DNA of 64,000 nt from positions 1,302,001-1,366,000 of the forward strand of contig JYIP02000006.1 in the NCBI GenBank assembly GCA_001051155.2. Reading direction: 5' to 3'. This DNA is from Chrysoporthe austroafricana (lineage: Eukaryota > Ascomycota > Sordariomycetes > Diaporthales > Cryphonectriaceae). This document shows positions 42,430-51,531 of this stretch, in pieces; the stretch's first letter is position 1, and each line of letters opens with the position of its first letter. The translations under genes were made by a program, and so were the position numbers. A model generated the notes under the pieces. That model made no database searches and was not told the origin of the DNA. It worked only from the letters and a program-made list of their open reading frames with translations.

Positions 42430-42457
42430 CGGATTTCGCACAAACGTGCGAAATCCG
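42430..42457. promoter_or_regulatory. Perfect 12-bp inverted repeat upstream of the P450 TATA box
   Basis: Left arm CGGATTTCGCAC (42430-42441), spacer AAAC, right arm GTGCGAAATCCG (42446-42457). An outer pair GGGAG (42422-42426) and CTCCC (42464-42468) extends the symmetry after unpaired gaps. The arms begin and end in CGG and CCG, as in inverted Zn2Cys6 half-sites, here 22 bp apart. It sits 105-132 bp before the ATG and about 20 bp upstream of the TATA box, so it is in promoter DNA, not the leader. An operator-type binding site is likely. Confidence 0.6.
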
Positions 42458-43652
42458 TAGCTGCTCCCATGTAACCTACCCCCTCTCACACAGCTACCGA
42501 TTGATCCTTGAAGCACATCCCTACGCCATGTATAGCATGCACGATTCGTGTGTGCAGCTGTCTGCTATACGTACTGCTCCCTCATCCCGTCTCGTTCCGG
42601 GGGTGGAACGGAGATGCTTTCCAGTGGCAGACCCCGCTGCTGCTGTGGGCTGCCTAAACATTGCTTCTGACAGGCCGTGGTTCGACGGTGGGTTACATAG
42701 TAGGATAGTATACGAATATTGCAACGCCAGGTTTGCATTCCTCGGACACGAGATATGGACATTCAGTGGTCATATGCCGACCGGGGGAGAGAGCTCAGCC
42801 TCCCTGCAATAGGAGGCTTCTATACGGTAAATATACCTTCCGGACACTCGAATCCCGCCGCACCTACCGCTCTCGAAGCACGGCTTGTCCGTTGAAGAAT
42901 TCGGGCTCAAATTAAAGGACCGTATTCTAGGGTCAGCATTGGACCCGAGAGTAAGATAGATCACTGCAGAAGAGGTCTTGACACGGCTGAATCACGACGG
43001 ATGGTTGCAGGCCCAGGTCCGAATTCCGTAGCTCGCCATACCCTTAAGACGAACAAGCCAGACTTAGCATAGCAGATAGATACCAATGTCTAGTATCAAT
43101 ATCTAGCGATAGCATGACGGTTTCCTAATGCCGGAGCTTTCGATCTATACGTCATCCTGCGGGGATGCGGCATTGATGTGTTGTCGTCGACACCAAAATG
43201 GGAAAGACTTGTGTGTGTACGACATGCAATATGCAGGCCGTTTCCCCAAGAATCCTTCCAGTATTGCTCGCTTAATACCCGATCGTCCTCTTCCCTCTCG
43301 CGGTCTCCTTTCTGCTGCCACTCTGGAGGCCCACAGTGAGATCTGGGCTCAATGATATTTGCATCGTGGGCGGGCCAGACATCGATTTCGTATTTCAATG
43401 TAATATTTTGAGCTACGATATTGTTAATCTAAGAAAAGGTCTTGAAGACTCACTTTGAGCATGACATTCCATCCTCGTATGCAGTCGCACGATGTCCAGG
43501 AAGTCAGCCCGAAGGGTTGGTGAGAGCTCGATTGGAATCAGACATTATCGCCAATGGCCGGTCCGCATCGACGAAGGCACGCCCGACATCCCATTCGATT
43601 TTCCGTCGACAGCACAAACGATGTCTGTGCTCTATTGTTTTGGCCGAGTCCC
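42458..43652. other. Intergenic region between the P450 promoter and MDL1; nothing recognised
   Basis: Short chance frames only. It should contain the far upstream P450 region and the MDL1 3' UTR. Confidence 0.5.
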
Positions 43653-46088
43653 TTATTTCTTCTCCCTGACCTCTTCCTCAGCCTGTTCCACCTCATCCTC
43701 CGCTAGATCCTCCTCGATCTCCTCCGCTTCCGTGATGTGGGGCGTGCTCCTCCCTTGCCGTTGGTCGACAGGAATTTCACCTCCGCTCATCTGCCACTCC
43801 ATCAGCCTGCTGAACGCACTCTCTGGGTTGGCGCTTAGATCCGCGTAGCTGCCTATCTCGGCGACAGTCCCTTCGTTCGAAAGCACGATGATGCGGTCTG
43901 ACCGTTTGATGGTAGATAGGCGATGCGCAATCGAGATAGTCGTGCTGCGGCCCTCGAGCAGCTTAGCCAGAGCGGAGTTGACAAGCGTCTCAGACTCGGC
44001 GTCCAGGGCACTTGTCGCTTCGTCGAGGATAAGGATGTCTGGGTCTTTGAGTAGCGCTCGAGCGATGGCGATACGCTGCTTCTGCCCACCGGACAATTGA
44101 GCTCCACGAGCACCAACTTGTGTCTCGAGGCCCTCAGGGAAGTCGCTGATAAACCCACAGTTGGCCTTCCTGGCTGCCGTAATAATCTCGGTGCGGGAAG
44201 CGTCCGGCCTACCATAGGCTATATTCTCGGCGACCGTGCCTGAGAAGAGCACAGGCTCCTGTGCGACCATACCTATGCGGCGCCGTAGCGACTTGACATT
44301 CATTTCTTTGATGTCTACCCCGTTGATGGTGATAGTTCCCTGCGTAGGATTGTAGAACCGCAGAAGGAGAGAGGCGACGGTCGACTTGCCACCGCCTGAC
44401 GGACCCACAATACACACGTTGCTGCCAGACGGGATCTCGAAGTCAAGATTGTTGAAGATAGACACAGCCGGTCGCGTAGGATAGGCGAAGCTGATACCAG
44501 TAAAGCGAATCGGCCCCTGAGCAGAGATCACTTTCTTGCCGACAGTAGCAGGAATGGTGGGGTGTCTGTCTTGTAGCTCGAACAAACGAGATGCAGCGCC
44601 AACACCCTTCATGAGCTCGGAGTAAAAGCCAGACACGCCAAAGAGACTCGATCCAGCAAAGACCGTGTACATCATGAAAGATGTCAGGTCGCCCATGGTC
44701 ATCGCTCCGGAGCGGACCAGATTGCCTCCGACGATGAGCAACGCTAGGATGGTCATGTTTCCAGCCCAGCCGGTCGATCCGAAGAAAGTGGCCGCTATTA
44801 TCGACTCCTTTCGTCCCAGATTGAAGATTCTCCGCACTTGCTTATTGTAACGACCGATTTCCTGTATCTCGCCAGCAAAAGCCTGACTGGTCTTGATGTT
44901 GCCCAGACGTTCCTCTGCGATCTTGGTGAGGGTGCCCAGATTTTTCTGGATCTGCCGACTGATGTTGCGGATGAAACGACCGTAGAAAAAGGCTCCAATG
45001 GCGATCGGTGGAAACATCAGCAGTATCACAGATGTCAATTTTGGACTCAACCAAGCCATGGCCGCGAATCCGGTTGCACCACTGACAATGGCTCTCAAAC
45101 CATCAGAGATATTCTGAGTGATGCTCTTGCCTACGATGACCGTATCTGAGCTCAGACGTGAGATCAGATCACCCACTCTGTTGGCATCGAAGAATTCAGC
45201 GTCCTGGACGTACGTCCTACGGTACAGCTGTGACCTCAGCCTTGCAACGACCCTTTCGCCCACAATCCGGAGCAGAACAACACGTCCAAAGTTCGCAAAG
45301 GCGCCGAGGGTCATAAATGCTGCAAATCCAATGAAGAACTGATTCAGGGTTAGGCCGAACAGCGTTGTCTCGTCCTTGCTCGAGGTAGCGATGTCCAGGA
45401 TGCGCCCGACCGAGAAAGGGATCGACATGGTGACTGCGGACGAGAGGAGCAAGAAGACAAACGATATGCTCAGCCACTTGACCTCGGGCCTAGCAATCTT
45501 GATGAGGCGCACGATCTCGGCCCAGCCACCCTGGCCAGAGCTCTTGCCCTCCTTCGACAGTCGCGCGCTCATGTTGACCTGTGCAGCCTGCTTGGCGCGT
45601 TCGCTCTGCTTGAATCCATGCTCGCCGGATTCATCCTCATGCTGCGAATTCTGCTCGTTGTACTCCTTATTCTGCTCCTTTTTCGTGGTTTCATCCGCTC
45701 CCTGTACTGCAGGCTCCTTTGTCGGCCGTGGCGCATTCTGCCGCAACGTCGCAGTAGTTGAAAGTGGCCGTGTTATGATATACGGTATTATTCCACGTCT
45801 TCTTGTCGCTGATTGGAATGCTTTCGTGAACACTTCTGCGACGATGCCAGACGAAGTCGGTTGGTTGGGATCCGGGATGGCTCGGAAGGAAAAAGGACGT
45901 GAGGGCGTCGCGCTAGCAATAGGTCGATTCGAGAAGAAAGCTGAAGAGGAAGTGCTAGTCCTCAGGAGCTCTGATTTTCGAGGTTCATGGGTCGCAAGTC
46001 CCAGCGCAGAGCTGGAAGACCTAAAGCTACGCGGTGGGAGCAGCTGGAGCGCGCCGTAAGCTCGGCGCGCGGCTGCCCCCGAAACCAT
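43653..46088 (-). CDS. MDL1: Mitochondrial ABC half-transporter Mdl1 (ABCB10 type)
   Basis: Inner-membrane ABC exporter; yeast Mdl1 exports peptides made by matrix proteolysis. Single exon, 811 residues, ATG 46088. The first 60 residues are Arg/Ser/Ala-rich without acids at the very start, fitting a matrix targeting signal. A hydrophilic spacer follows, then six membrane helices (about residues 195-480, beginning VKWLSISFVFLLLSSAVTM). The nucleotide-binding domain has Walker A GPSGGGKST (about 562), the signature LSGGQKQR (about 662), Walker B ILILDEATSALD (about 681) and the H-loop AHRLST. The C-terminus is very acidic (EEIEEDLAEDEVEQ). All ATPase residues are present. Confidence 0.95.
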   Translation of the reverse strand: MVSGAAARRAYGALQLLPPRSFRSSSSALGLATHEPRKSELLRTSTSSSAFFSNRPIASATPSRPFSFRAIPDPNQPTSSGIVAEVFTKAFQSATRRRGIIPYIITRPLSTTATLRQNAPRPTKEPAVQGADETTKKEQNKEYNEQNSQHEDESGEHGFKQSERAKQAAQVNMSARLSKEGKSSGQGGWAEIVRLIKIARPEVKWLSISFVFLLLSSAVTMSIPFSVGRILDIATSSKDETTLFGLTLNQFFIGFAAFMTLGAFANFGRVVLLRIVGERVVARLRSQLYRRTYVQDAEFFDANRVGDLISRLSSDTVIVGKSITQNISDGLRAIVSGATGFAAMAWLSPKLTSVILLMFPPIAIGAFFYGRFIRNISRQIQKNLGTLTKIAEERLGNIKTSQAFAGEIQEIGRYNKQVRRIFNLGRKESIIAATFFGSTGWAGNMTILALLIVGGNLVRSGAMTMGDLTSFMMYTVFAGSSLFGVSGFYSELMKGVGAASRLFELQDRHPTIPATVGKKVISAQGPIRFTGISFAYPTRPAVSIFNNLDFEIPSGSNVCIVGPSGGGKSTVASLLLRFYNPTQGTITINGVDIKEMNVKSLRRRIGMVAQEPVLFSGTVAENIAYGRPDASRTEIITAARKANCGFISDFPEGLETQVGARGAQLSGGQKQRIAIARALLKDPDILILDEATSALDAESETLVNSALAKLLEGRSTTISIAHRLSTIKRSDRIIVLSNEGTVAEIGSYADLSANPESAFSRLMEWQMSGGEIPVDQRQGRSTPHITEAEEIEEDLAEDEVEQAEEEVREKK

Positions 46089-46936
46089 TGTGGCTGAATG
46101 GTTGGGACGGAAAGATAGAGAAATAACTGCGAATATTCGTGAGGTTCTGGGACCTCATGGTCACCGATTGTTGAGGAAAGGAGTGTCCATGAGCATAGAA
46201 TGGTGAAGTCGGAGTATTATAAGACGTCGTCAAGACTTGAAGGCCGGAGTTCGTCATCGAAGGCAGGTGGGTCTTTTCAGCCGCTAGCGCTAACGGCTCA
46301 GTGCAGTGCCAGGGGCTGGCTCCACTAACAGTGACACTCCTCCCTGCTGAGCGAATTCCCAATAATTCTCAAATCAGCTCAAAAGACAGATATCACCACA
46401 GGCAATAGCCACAAAATGGGAGGAAATGTATCCAAGGCGCTAATATTCCTCTTAAGGCTTTGAGTGGGGAATGCCAGCTCTTTGTTGGGTGAATCTGTTT
46501 AGATACCTGGAAAAGCACGAGTATTGAATGACTTATGATTACTATATTGAGATACTAGATAGAAAGCTGTCGCTTCGCATTGATGAATGAGGATTACTGA
46601 TCCCATTGGTCTCGTCAAATATAGCCTGCAATCACCGTTCACAACCCTGGCATTCTTCCTCACAATATGCTGGACTAAAAAGTTGACCTCTACCGGGTGA
46701 CCACAAATTCGTAGTCAGCAGTATTGGTAGAGACGACTCTGGCCGTTTTGGATGAATGAGACTGCAGAATATTTCTTGTAATGAAATTGAAAACGTCCGG
46801 TCCATCACTGCAACTGTCAGCGGTCAAGTGCCGTCCAACGCTCCCACAACCGTCCTGTGGGGTGCTCATCCTCTGCCTGTAAAATGAGGAGAGGATTTTT
46901 AGCTGTCTTATATCTGCATCCTCCATGTGGTATCTG
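46089..46936. other. Intergenic region between MDL1 and RTT103; nothing recognised
   Basis: Upstream of MDL1 and downstream of RTT103. No exon, repeat or RNA gene is supported. Confidence 0.5.
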
Positions 46937-48319
46937 TTACTGGCGTATCATCTCGTCGATGTTAGGATCGATGCCGTCGCCGAGGTCTGGAATCTCGTCA
47001 TTATCGATCTTTCGTCTCTTGTTCTGTCCGACCGTGGAGACCGGCACGGCCGAGTACTGAGACGCCAAATGAGAAAGGGCCTCAAGTCCTGTGGGCTGTG
47101 CTTGAGAAAAGGCGGGCTGAGCCGGCGTAGGCTCAAAATCAGGACCCGCGGGCTCTGGCTCGTAGAAATCGGGCTCGTCAGACACAGCTGGCGGTGTCAA
47201 GGCCTCAACCTCAGGTCTGTCGGGCTCCGGCACAGGACTGGCAGATTTGGGGTCACGATTCGCCGATTCCTGATCAGCCAAGCCTCGCATGATGGCCATT
47301 TCGACATCCTGCTTCTTCTGATCAATTTCGGACTTTCTCTCGGTGAGCTGGGCGAGCTGCTTCTCTTCGGCCTCCAAATTTGTCTTGTTCGTGTCAAGAA
47401 GCTTCTCAAGAGCTCCGACCAGCTCCTTGCGGGCCTTGACACACTCTGCGACCGCCCCCTCGGCAGTAGCGAGAGACTTTAGCAGGCCATTGAGCCGCGC
47501 CGCATAGACTGGTGCCGAGGGCGTAGGTTGATTAGGATCGGTATTCTTGGCATACTCCTGCTCGGCCGCACTTGTCTTCGTCTTGATTGATAGGACCAAT
47601 TTGGATACAGCCGAGGCTGGACCGACCAGTGGCGTCAGCTCAGACGGCACAGACGGGCCACCACCAATGGTGGCATTACCAAGACCGCTTTTGACAGTGC
47701 CCCTGGCTTTGTCCAGATCTGCGTGGTGTGTCAGTGGCGTGTTGCTAAGTGGCACCTCGAATGAACATACCGTCGATGCGGGCCTCGATAGCGCTCTGGA
47801 TAGCCCCTTCAAAGACAGACCGGTCCCTCCAGACTTCGACGACACGGCGGACTTTGTTTTGTACGTCAGGAGTGGCTCCCTTGTACGCTACGGCAACGGC
47901 CTCCGCAACTATGGGGGAGAATGCCAGGGGAAAGTCGTTTTTGTGACGAGCTTTGGACTGCTGGACGACCTCTGTAAAATCGAAGTAAGTAAGACGGCTC
48001 TTTCCATTAACCCGAGCGCTATGGTGAGTTGAGAGACGTACCATTGCTGAGATAGATCAGATTCAAGCGTCGAGTGCTGGGGGACTCCTTCAACTTCTGG
48101 AACCATATCTCAACGGTTCGGTCCGCATGACGCCTACAACAAAGAGTGAGTCAGATTCGCACAAGTAGCATGAATTCAAAAGAAACGAAATAGCTGGTTC
48201 TGTGGGTCAGAGCTCTCATACCTATGGAACATTATCCATTGTGCAGCCGTGGCAATGCTGTCGTGACTCTCGTTCAGAGCAGAGAGGCGAGCCAAAACGG
48301 CGTCGTCGTTGTAGGCCAT
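46937..48319 (-). CDS. RTT103: CID-domain transcription termination factor Rtt103
   Basis: Binds the Ser2-phosphorylated C-terminal domain of RNA polymerase II and links it to the Rat1 exonuclease at termination; also called RPRD-like. Four exons: 48222-48319, 48042-48133, 47771-47971 and 46937-47718; 390 residues. The CID fills residues 1-130: the start MAYNDDAVLARLSALNES, HADRTVEIWFQKL, RRLNLIYLSNEVVQQSKAR and the helix RRVVEVWRDR. The rest has a coiled coil (NLEAEEKQLAQLTERKSEI) and a Pro/Glu-rich tail with a KRRKID nuclear signal near the end. All introns are GT-AG and keep phase. Divergent from the clathrin light chain gene, 744 bp apart. Confidence 0.93.
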
Positions 48320-49062
48320 CTTGGCGGGCCTTGAGTAGCAGGCTCCTGTTTGCTGTTGAACGCCGTGTCGATATGCTCGGGTTCGAGGTTGATGAGCGGC
48401 CTACTCAGGCATCAAGCCGGTGAACTCGGCCCAGACAAAGTCAGGATACCAATGGTGCTTCGTGAGACCGTTCGAAAGGTGTTGAAACAGCACTTGTTCT
48501 GGGGAGTCGGTGATAGCTTCAGCGAGGACGGGCAAACGGCTGGGTTACAGATGAGTTTCCTGTGTTCCGCTTCCTTCAAGGAAACCAGCAGTTTCAGGAG
48601 GACTGAACAGATACGACCTCAGAAAGGGGGACTCTAGCCTAAAACCCAATTCTCGGGGATAGATCACAATGCAGTTCCTCCCATTGCCGAATCCTTCCTT
48701 GCGATGTTGGAGAGAGAGGAAGAGAAGGTTCTAAATGGTTCATGTCTCCGAGAACAGTCAACAAACACTTTATTGCAAGTGGGCACCTTCAGTCCAACGA
48801 AGCTAGTCTCTAAGCGGAAAGGCTTGCATTGCACAGGTAAGCTAGCACCTAGCACTCAGCACCCTGACCTAATGCCAACTATGGCCTGGCAGCACATGCA
48901 GCCACTGTACGTCGTTGTTCACGTCGCCCATCAAACCCAACTCAACTTAACGACGCTTGCTCTGCTCACCAGCCATCCCCTTCACGACCGATCACAAACC
49001 TACAGTCATTACATCTACAGGTGCAGAATCATCAATCTCCTTGCGGCGACAATCACTTCAAC
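48320..49062. other. Divergent upstream region of RTT103 and CLC1
   Basis: Upstream DNA of both genes. CT-rich patches precede the CLC1 start. No other feature is recognised. Confidence 0.5.
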
Positions 49063-50042
49063 ATGGCCGACCGTTTCCCGTCCCTCGAGGACTTCGACTC
49101 TGGAGGTAAGCTCACGCCAGATCAACGATCCACTGCCCCTGGCTTCTGCTGCCATTCCGTGTTTGCTGATATCAAACTCGCTTCACAGCCCAGACTGACA
49201 TCCAGAACTCCTCCGCCGACCCCTCTGCTGACGACTTCCTTGCCCGAGAGAAGGCCATACTTGGTGATGATGCAGACAAGTTCGCGACCGCAGACGACAG
49301 TGCTGCGTTCGAGACAGGCGAGGATGACTTGCTGGGCGGTGGCGGGCAGTCGACAGAGTTCGAGCAGGCCTTCCCCGACATTTCTGGTCCCAACGAGGTG
49401 CGTTGCTTATTGTCTTACCCATCTAAAGCTTGTGCCAATCGACCGACCGACGTCGACAACGACCCCTCTCCAAGGCAACTGCCCCTCTGATACCATTGAA
49501 ACCCTTCCCCCCAAAGCACATCATCACCTGCGCACCAGGCGTGTTTGTTCTCCATCCATTGTATCTGACACTTATTTGCTTCACAGGCAGTTGCGCCTGG
49601 TGGCGCCATCACTAGCAGCGGACCCTCTGTGAACTACAACTCAGGGTACACAGCCTACGTCGAGGAAGAGCAGGAGCCTGAGGTGATCAAGGAGTGGCGC
49701 GCGAAGCGTGACGAGGGCAATGCCAAGCGGGCAGAGCAGTTCGCACGGCAGCGGGAGGAGACGGTCGCCGAGGCGCAGCGCAACATCGACGACTTCTACG
49801 AGAACTACAACAACAAGAAGGAGAAGTCGATTGCGGCTACCCGCAAGGACGCTGAGCACTTCTTGGCCTCGCGCGAGGACACCACCTCGGGCGGCACTTC
49901 GTGGGAGCGCATCGCCAAGATTGTGGATGTTAGCGGTAAGGGCGCCAAGGGAGGTGCTGCGGGCTCGGGCAAGGAGCGGTTCCGTGAGCTGCTGATGAGT
50001 CTTCGCAAGGATGAGAAGGCGCCTGGTGCGACGGGCTACTAG
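49063..50042 (+). CDS. CLC1: Clathrin light chain
   Basis: Regulatory chain of clathrin triskelia in endocytosis and Golgi sorting. Three exons, 49063-49105, 49189-49397 and 49587-50042, give 235 residues. The N-terminus MADRFPSLEDFDSGAQTD is the conserved start; an acidic middle follows (DDLLGGGG, FEQAFPDISGPNE). The heavy-chain-binding region begins at EPEVIKEWRAKRDEG, a long charged helix of the usual type (residues about 108-170). The C-terminus has TSWERIAKIVDVS, a Gly/Lys stretch and RFRELLMSLRKDEKAPGATGY. Introns are GT-AG and phases close. Confidence 0.95.
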
Positions 50043-50561
50043 TCGTTGTCGACGTCGCTGTCTTCCCCCTCGCCTTTGTCTATGCGCTCGTCGGGTTATC
50101 TTTACTCGTCTGGCCATAGCAACAATGGTCATGTTCTGCATGTCCAGGAGGATTCTCATGGCAGCCTCATCTAGCCGCACCTTTCACCGCGGAGATGTCT
50201 TTTACCCACTTTCACACACACAAAGTTCATATCATACCGTTCCTCGCAAAAGGCCAGGATATGAATTACCTGTACTTTACGCGGCCATGTTTCGGGGGAG
50301 GCAGACAAAATAGGCATTTGGCAGACATGGCGCAACTCATGAGCAACTTTCTCATTTGGGCTGGTAGCTTTGGCGGTGATCAGGGAGGCAATTCCACAGC
50401 TTAACATGGACATAATGAATAGAAACCTGGGCGCTGTCCCACCTTGATCTGATGACGTTCCGCGGTGACATCCTCCGTTGATTGCTTCGTTCGTCTATCA
50501 TTCTCTAGATGTACATCCACTCCGGCTCCCGCCTCGTACCCTCCTTTCGTCATTTTCGGAC
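50043..50561. other. Convergent 3' region of CLC1 and COX7; nothing recognised
   Basis: About 520 bp between facing stop codons. No other feature is seen. Confidence 0.55.
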
Positions 50562-51151
50562 TTAAGAGCTGCCAAACCAGGTGTTGTAGCCCAGAACCTT
50601 GCGGCCCATCGCGTACATGGTAGCTGCGTTCGATGGTTTCCTTAGCCCTTGTTCCCATCTAACACAAAAGAAACAGCAGATGAAGAACTTACCAGCGGTA
50701 GATCCCCACATGACGACGACGAAGGGTACGTACATGACAGTGCTTCGAGGGTTCTGTTAAAATAAAGTCTAGTCAGCGATGGCTCTCTCAAAGCCCACGA
50801 TCTCCTTTGCTCGCCGCCGCCCGGGGGGCTTCCTTATGCCGCCTTCCATAGAAGGTTTGTGCATAGCTCTCTGCTTCATCCTCCTCGCTGTCGGCTCGGT
50901 AAGGGTTTCGGTGGGCTCACAATGCGCCAGATGCGTGTGTGGCCCCTGTATGCAGCCTGGTAGGTGCGCTGGTGCTGGGGGACCTTGTTTTGGGCGTTGA
51001 CGAAGCCTCTGTATTGCGAGCACAAGTCAGCCTCGAGTTCTCGTCATTTCCCGCTGCTGCGGGACCGGTCGGGAGCGCCAATTGACAGCCTCGGAAGCTC
51101 CCTTGAGATCGAGAGCATCGGCTTCGGAGCTTAAAGGTGCACATACGCCAT
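50562..51151 (-). CDS. COX7: Cytochrome c oxidase subunit 7 (COX7A-like)
   Basis: Small single-helix subunit of mitochondrial complex IV. Four exons: 51147-51151 (only 5 nt, ATGGC), 50921-51008, 50693-50753 and 50562-50623; 71 residues. All introns are GT-AG and the phases close. The N-terminus faces the matrix with NKVPQHQRTYQAAYRG, like the VP-x-H/K-Q-x-x-[FY]Q start of COX7A. NPRSTVMYVPF then resembles the HPRS-x-x-Y-x-x-P block of yeast Cox7. One membrane helix follows (VMYVPFVVVMWGSTAATMYA), and the end is GYNTWFGSS. Because coding exons are tiny, it is easily missed by ORF-based calls. Its start is 380 bp from the start of a divergent mitochondrial helical-repeat protein gene. Confidence 0.78.
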
Positions 51152-51531
51152 TTTGGATATGGTTGTTGCGGGATTGAGAGGAGACTGTCCGGTTGACGTC
51201 GTTGCGGGAGGATTGAGTTGGTGGTTCGATGCGAGAGTTGGGACTCCGGCCGAGCTGCCTGCGTAAAGGTCGTCTGCTGGGCGCTGATAGGCTGGGCTAA
51301 TTACTTAGTCAGCCAGCTTGATTCCCAGAGATGATCCCCAATTCTCATCGCTTGAGAAATATCAGATACGCTCAGCATAATTTCGACAATCCGCAAGTCG
51401 CCGTTTACGGTCATCGTTCTCCTGACGCCACTGATTATGAAAACGCTCTTTTGATTTCCATAATGCGATATTATTGGCGCTGAGATGTTGCATCTTTGGT
51501 GGCAGCAACACGTCTAGCCACGAGAAAAGTT
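51152..51531. promoter_or_regulatory. Bidirectional promoter region of COX7 and the PPR-like gene
   Basis: 380 bp between divergent starts of two mitochondrial protein genes. Probable shared control; no motif is singled out. Confidence 0.5.

Noticed and set aside
46415..46462. Micro-ORF starting MGGNVSKAL, recalling an Arf-type N-terminus
   Set aside because: It stops after 15 codons and no GTPase motif follows in any frame, so the resemblance is chance.
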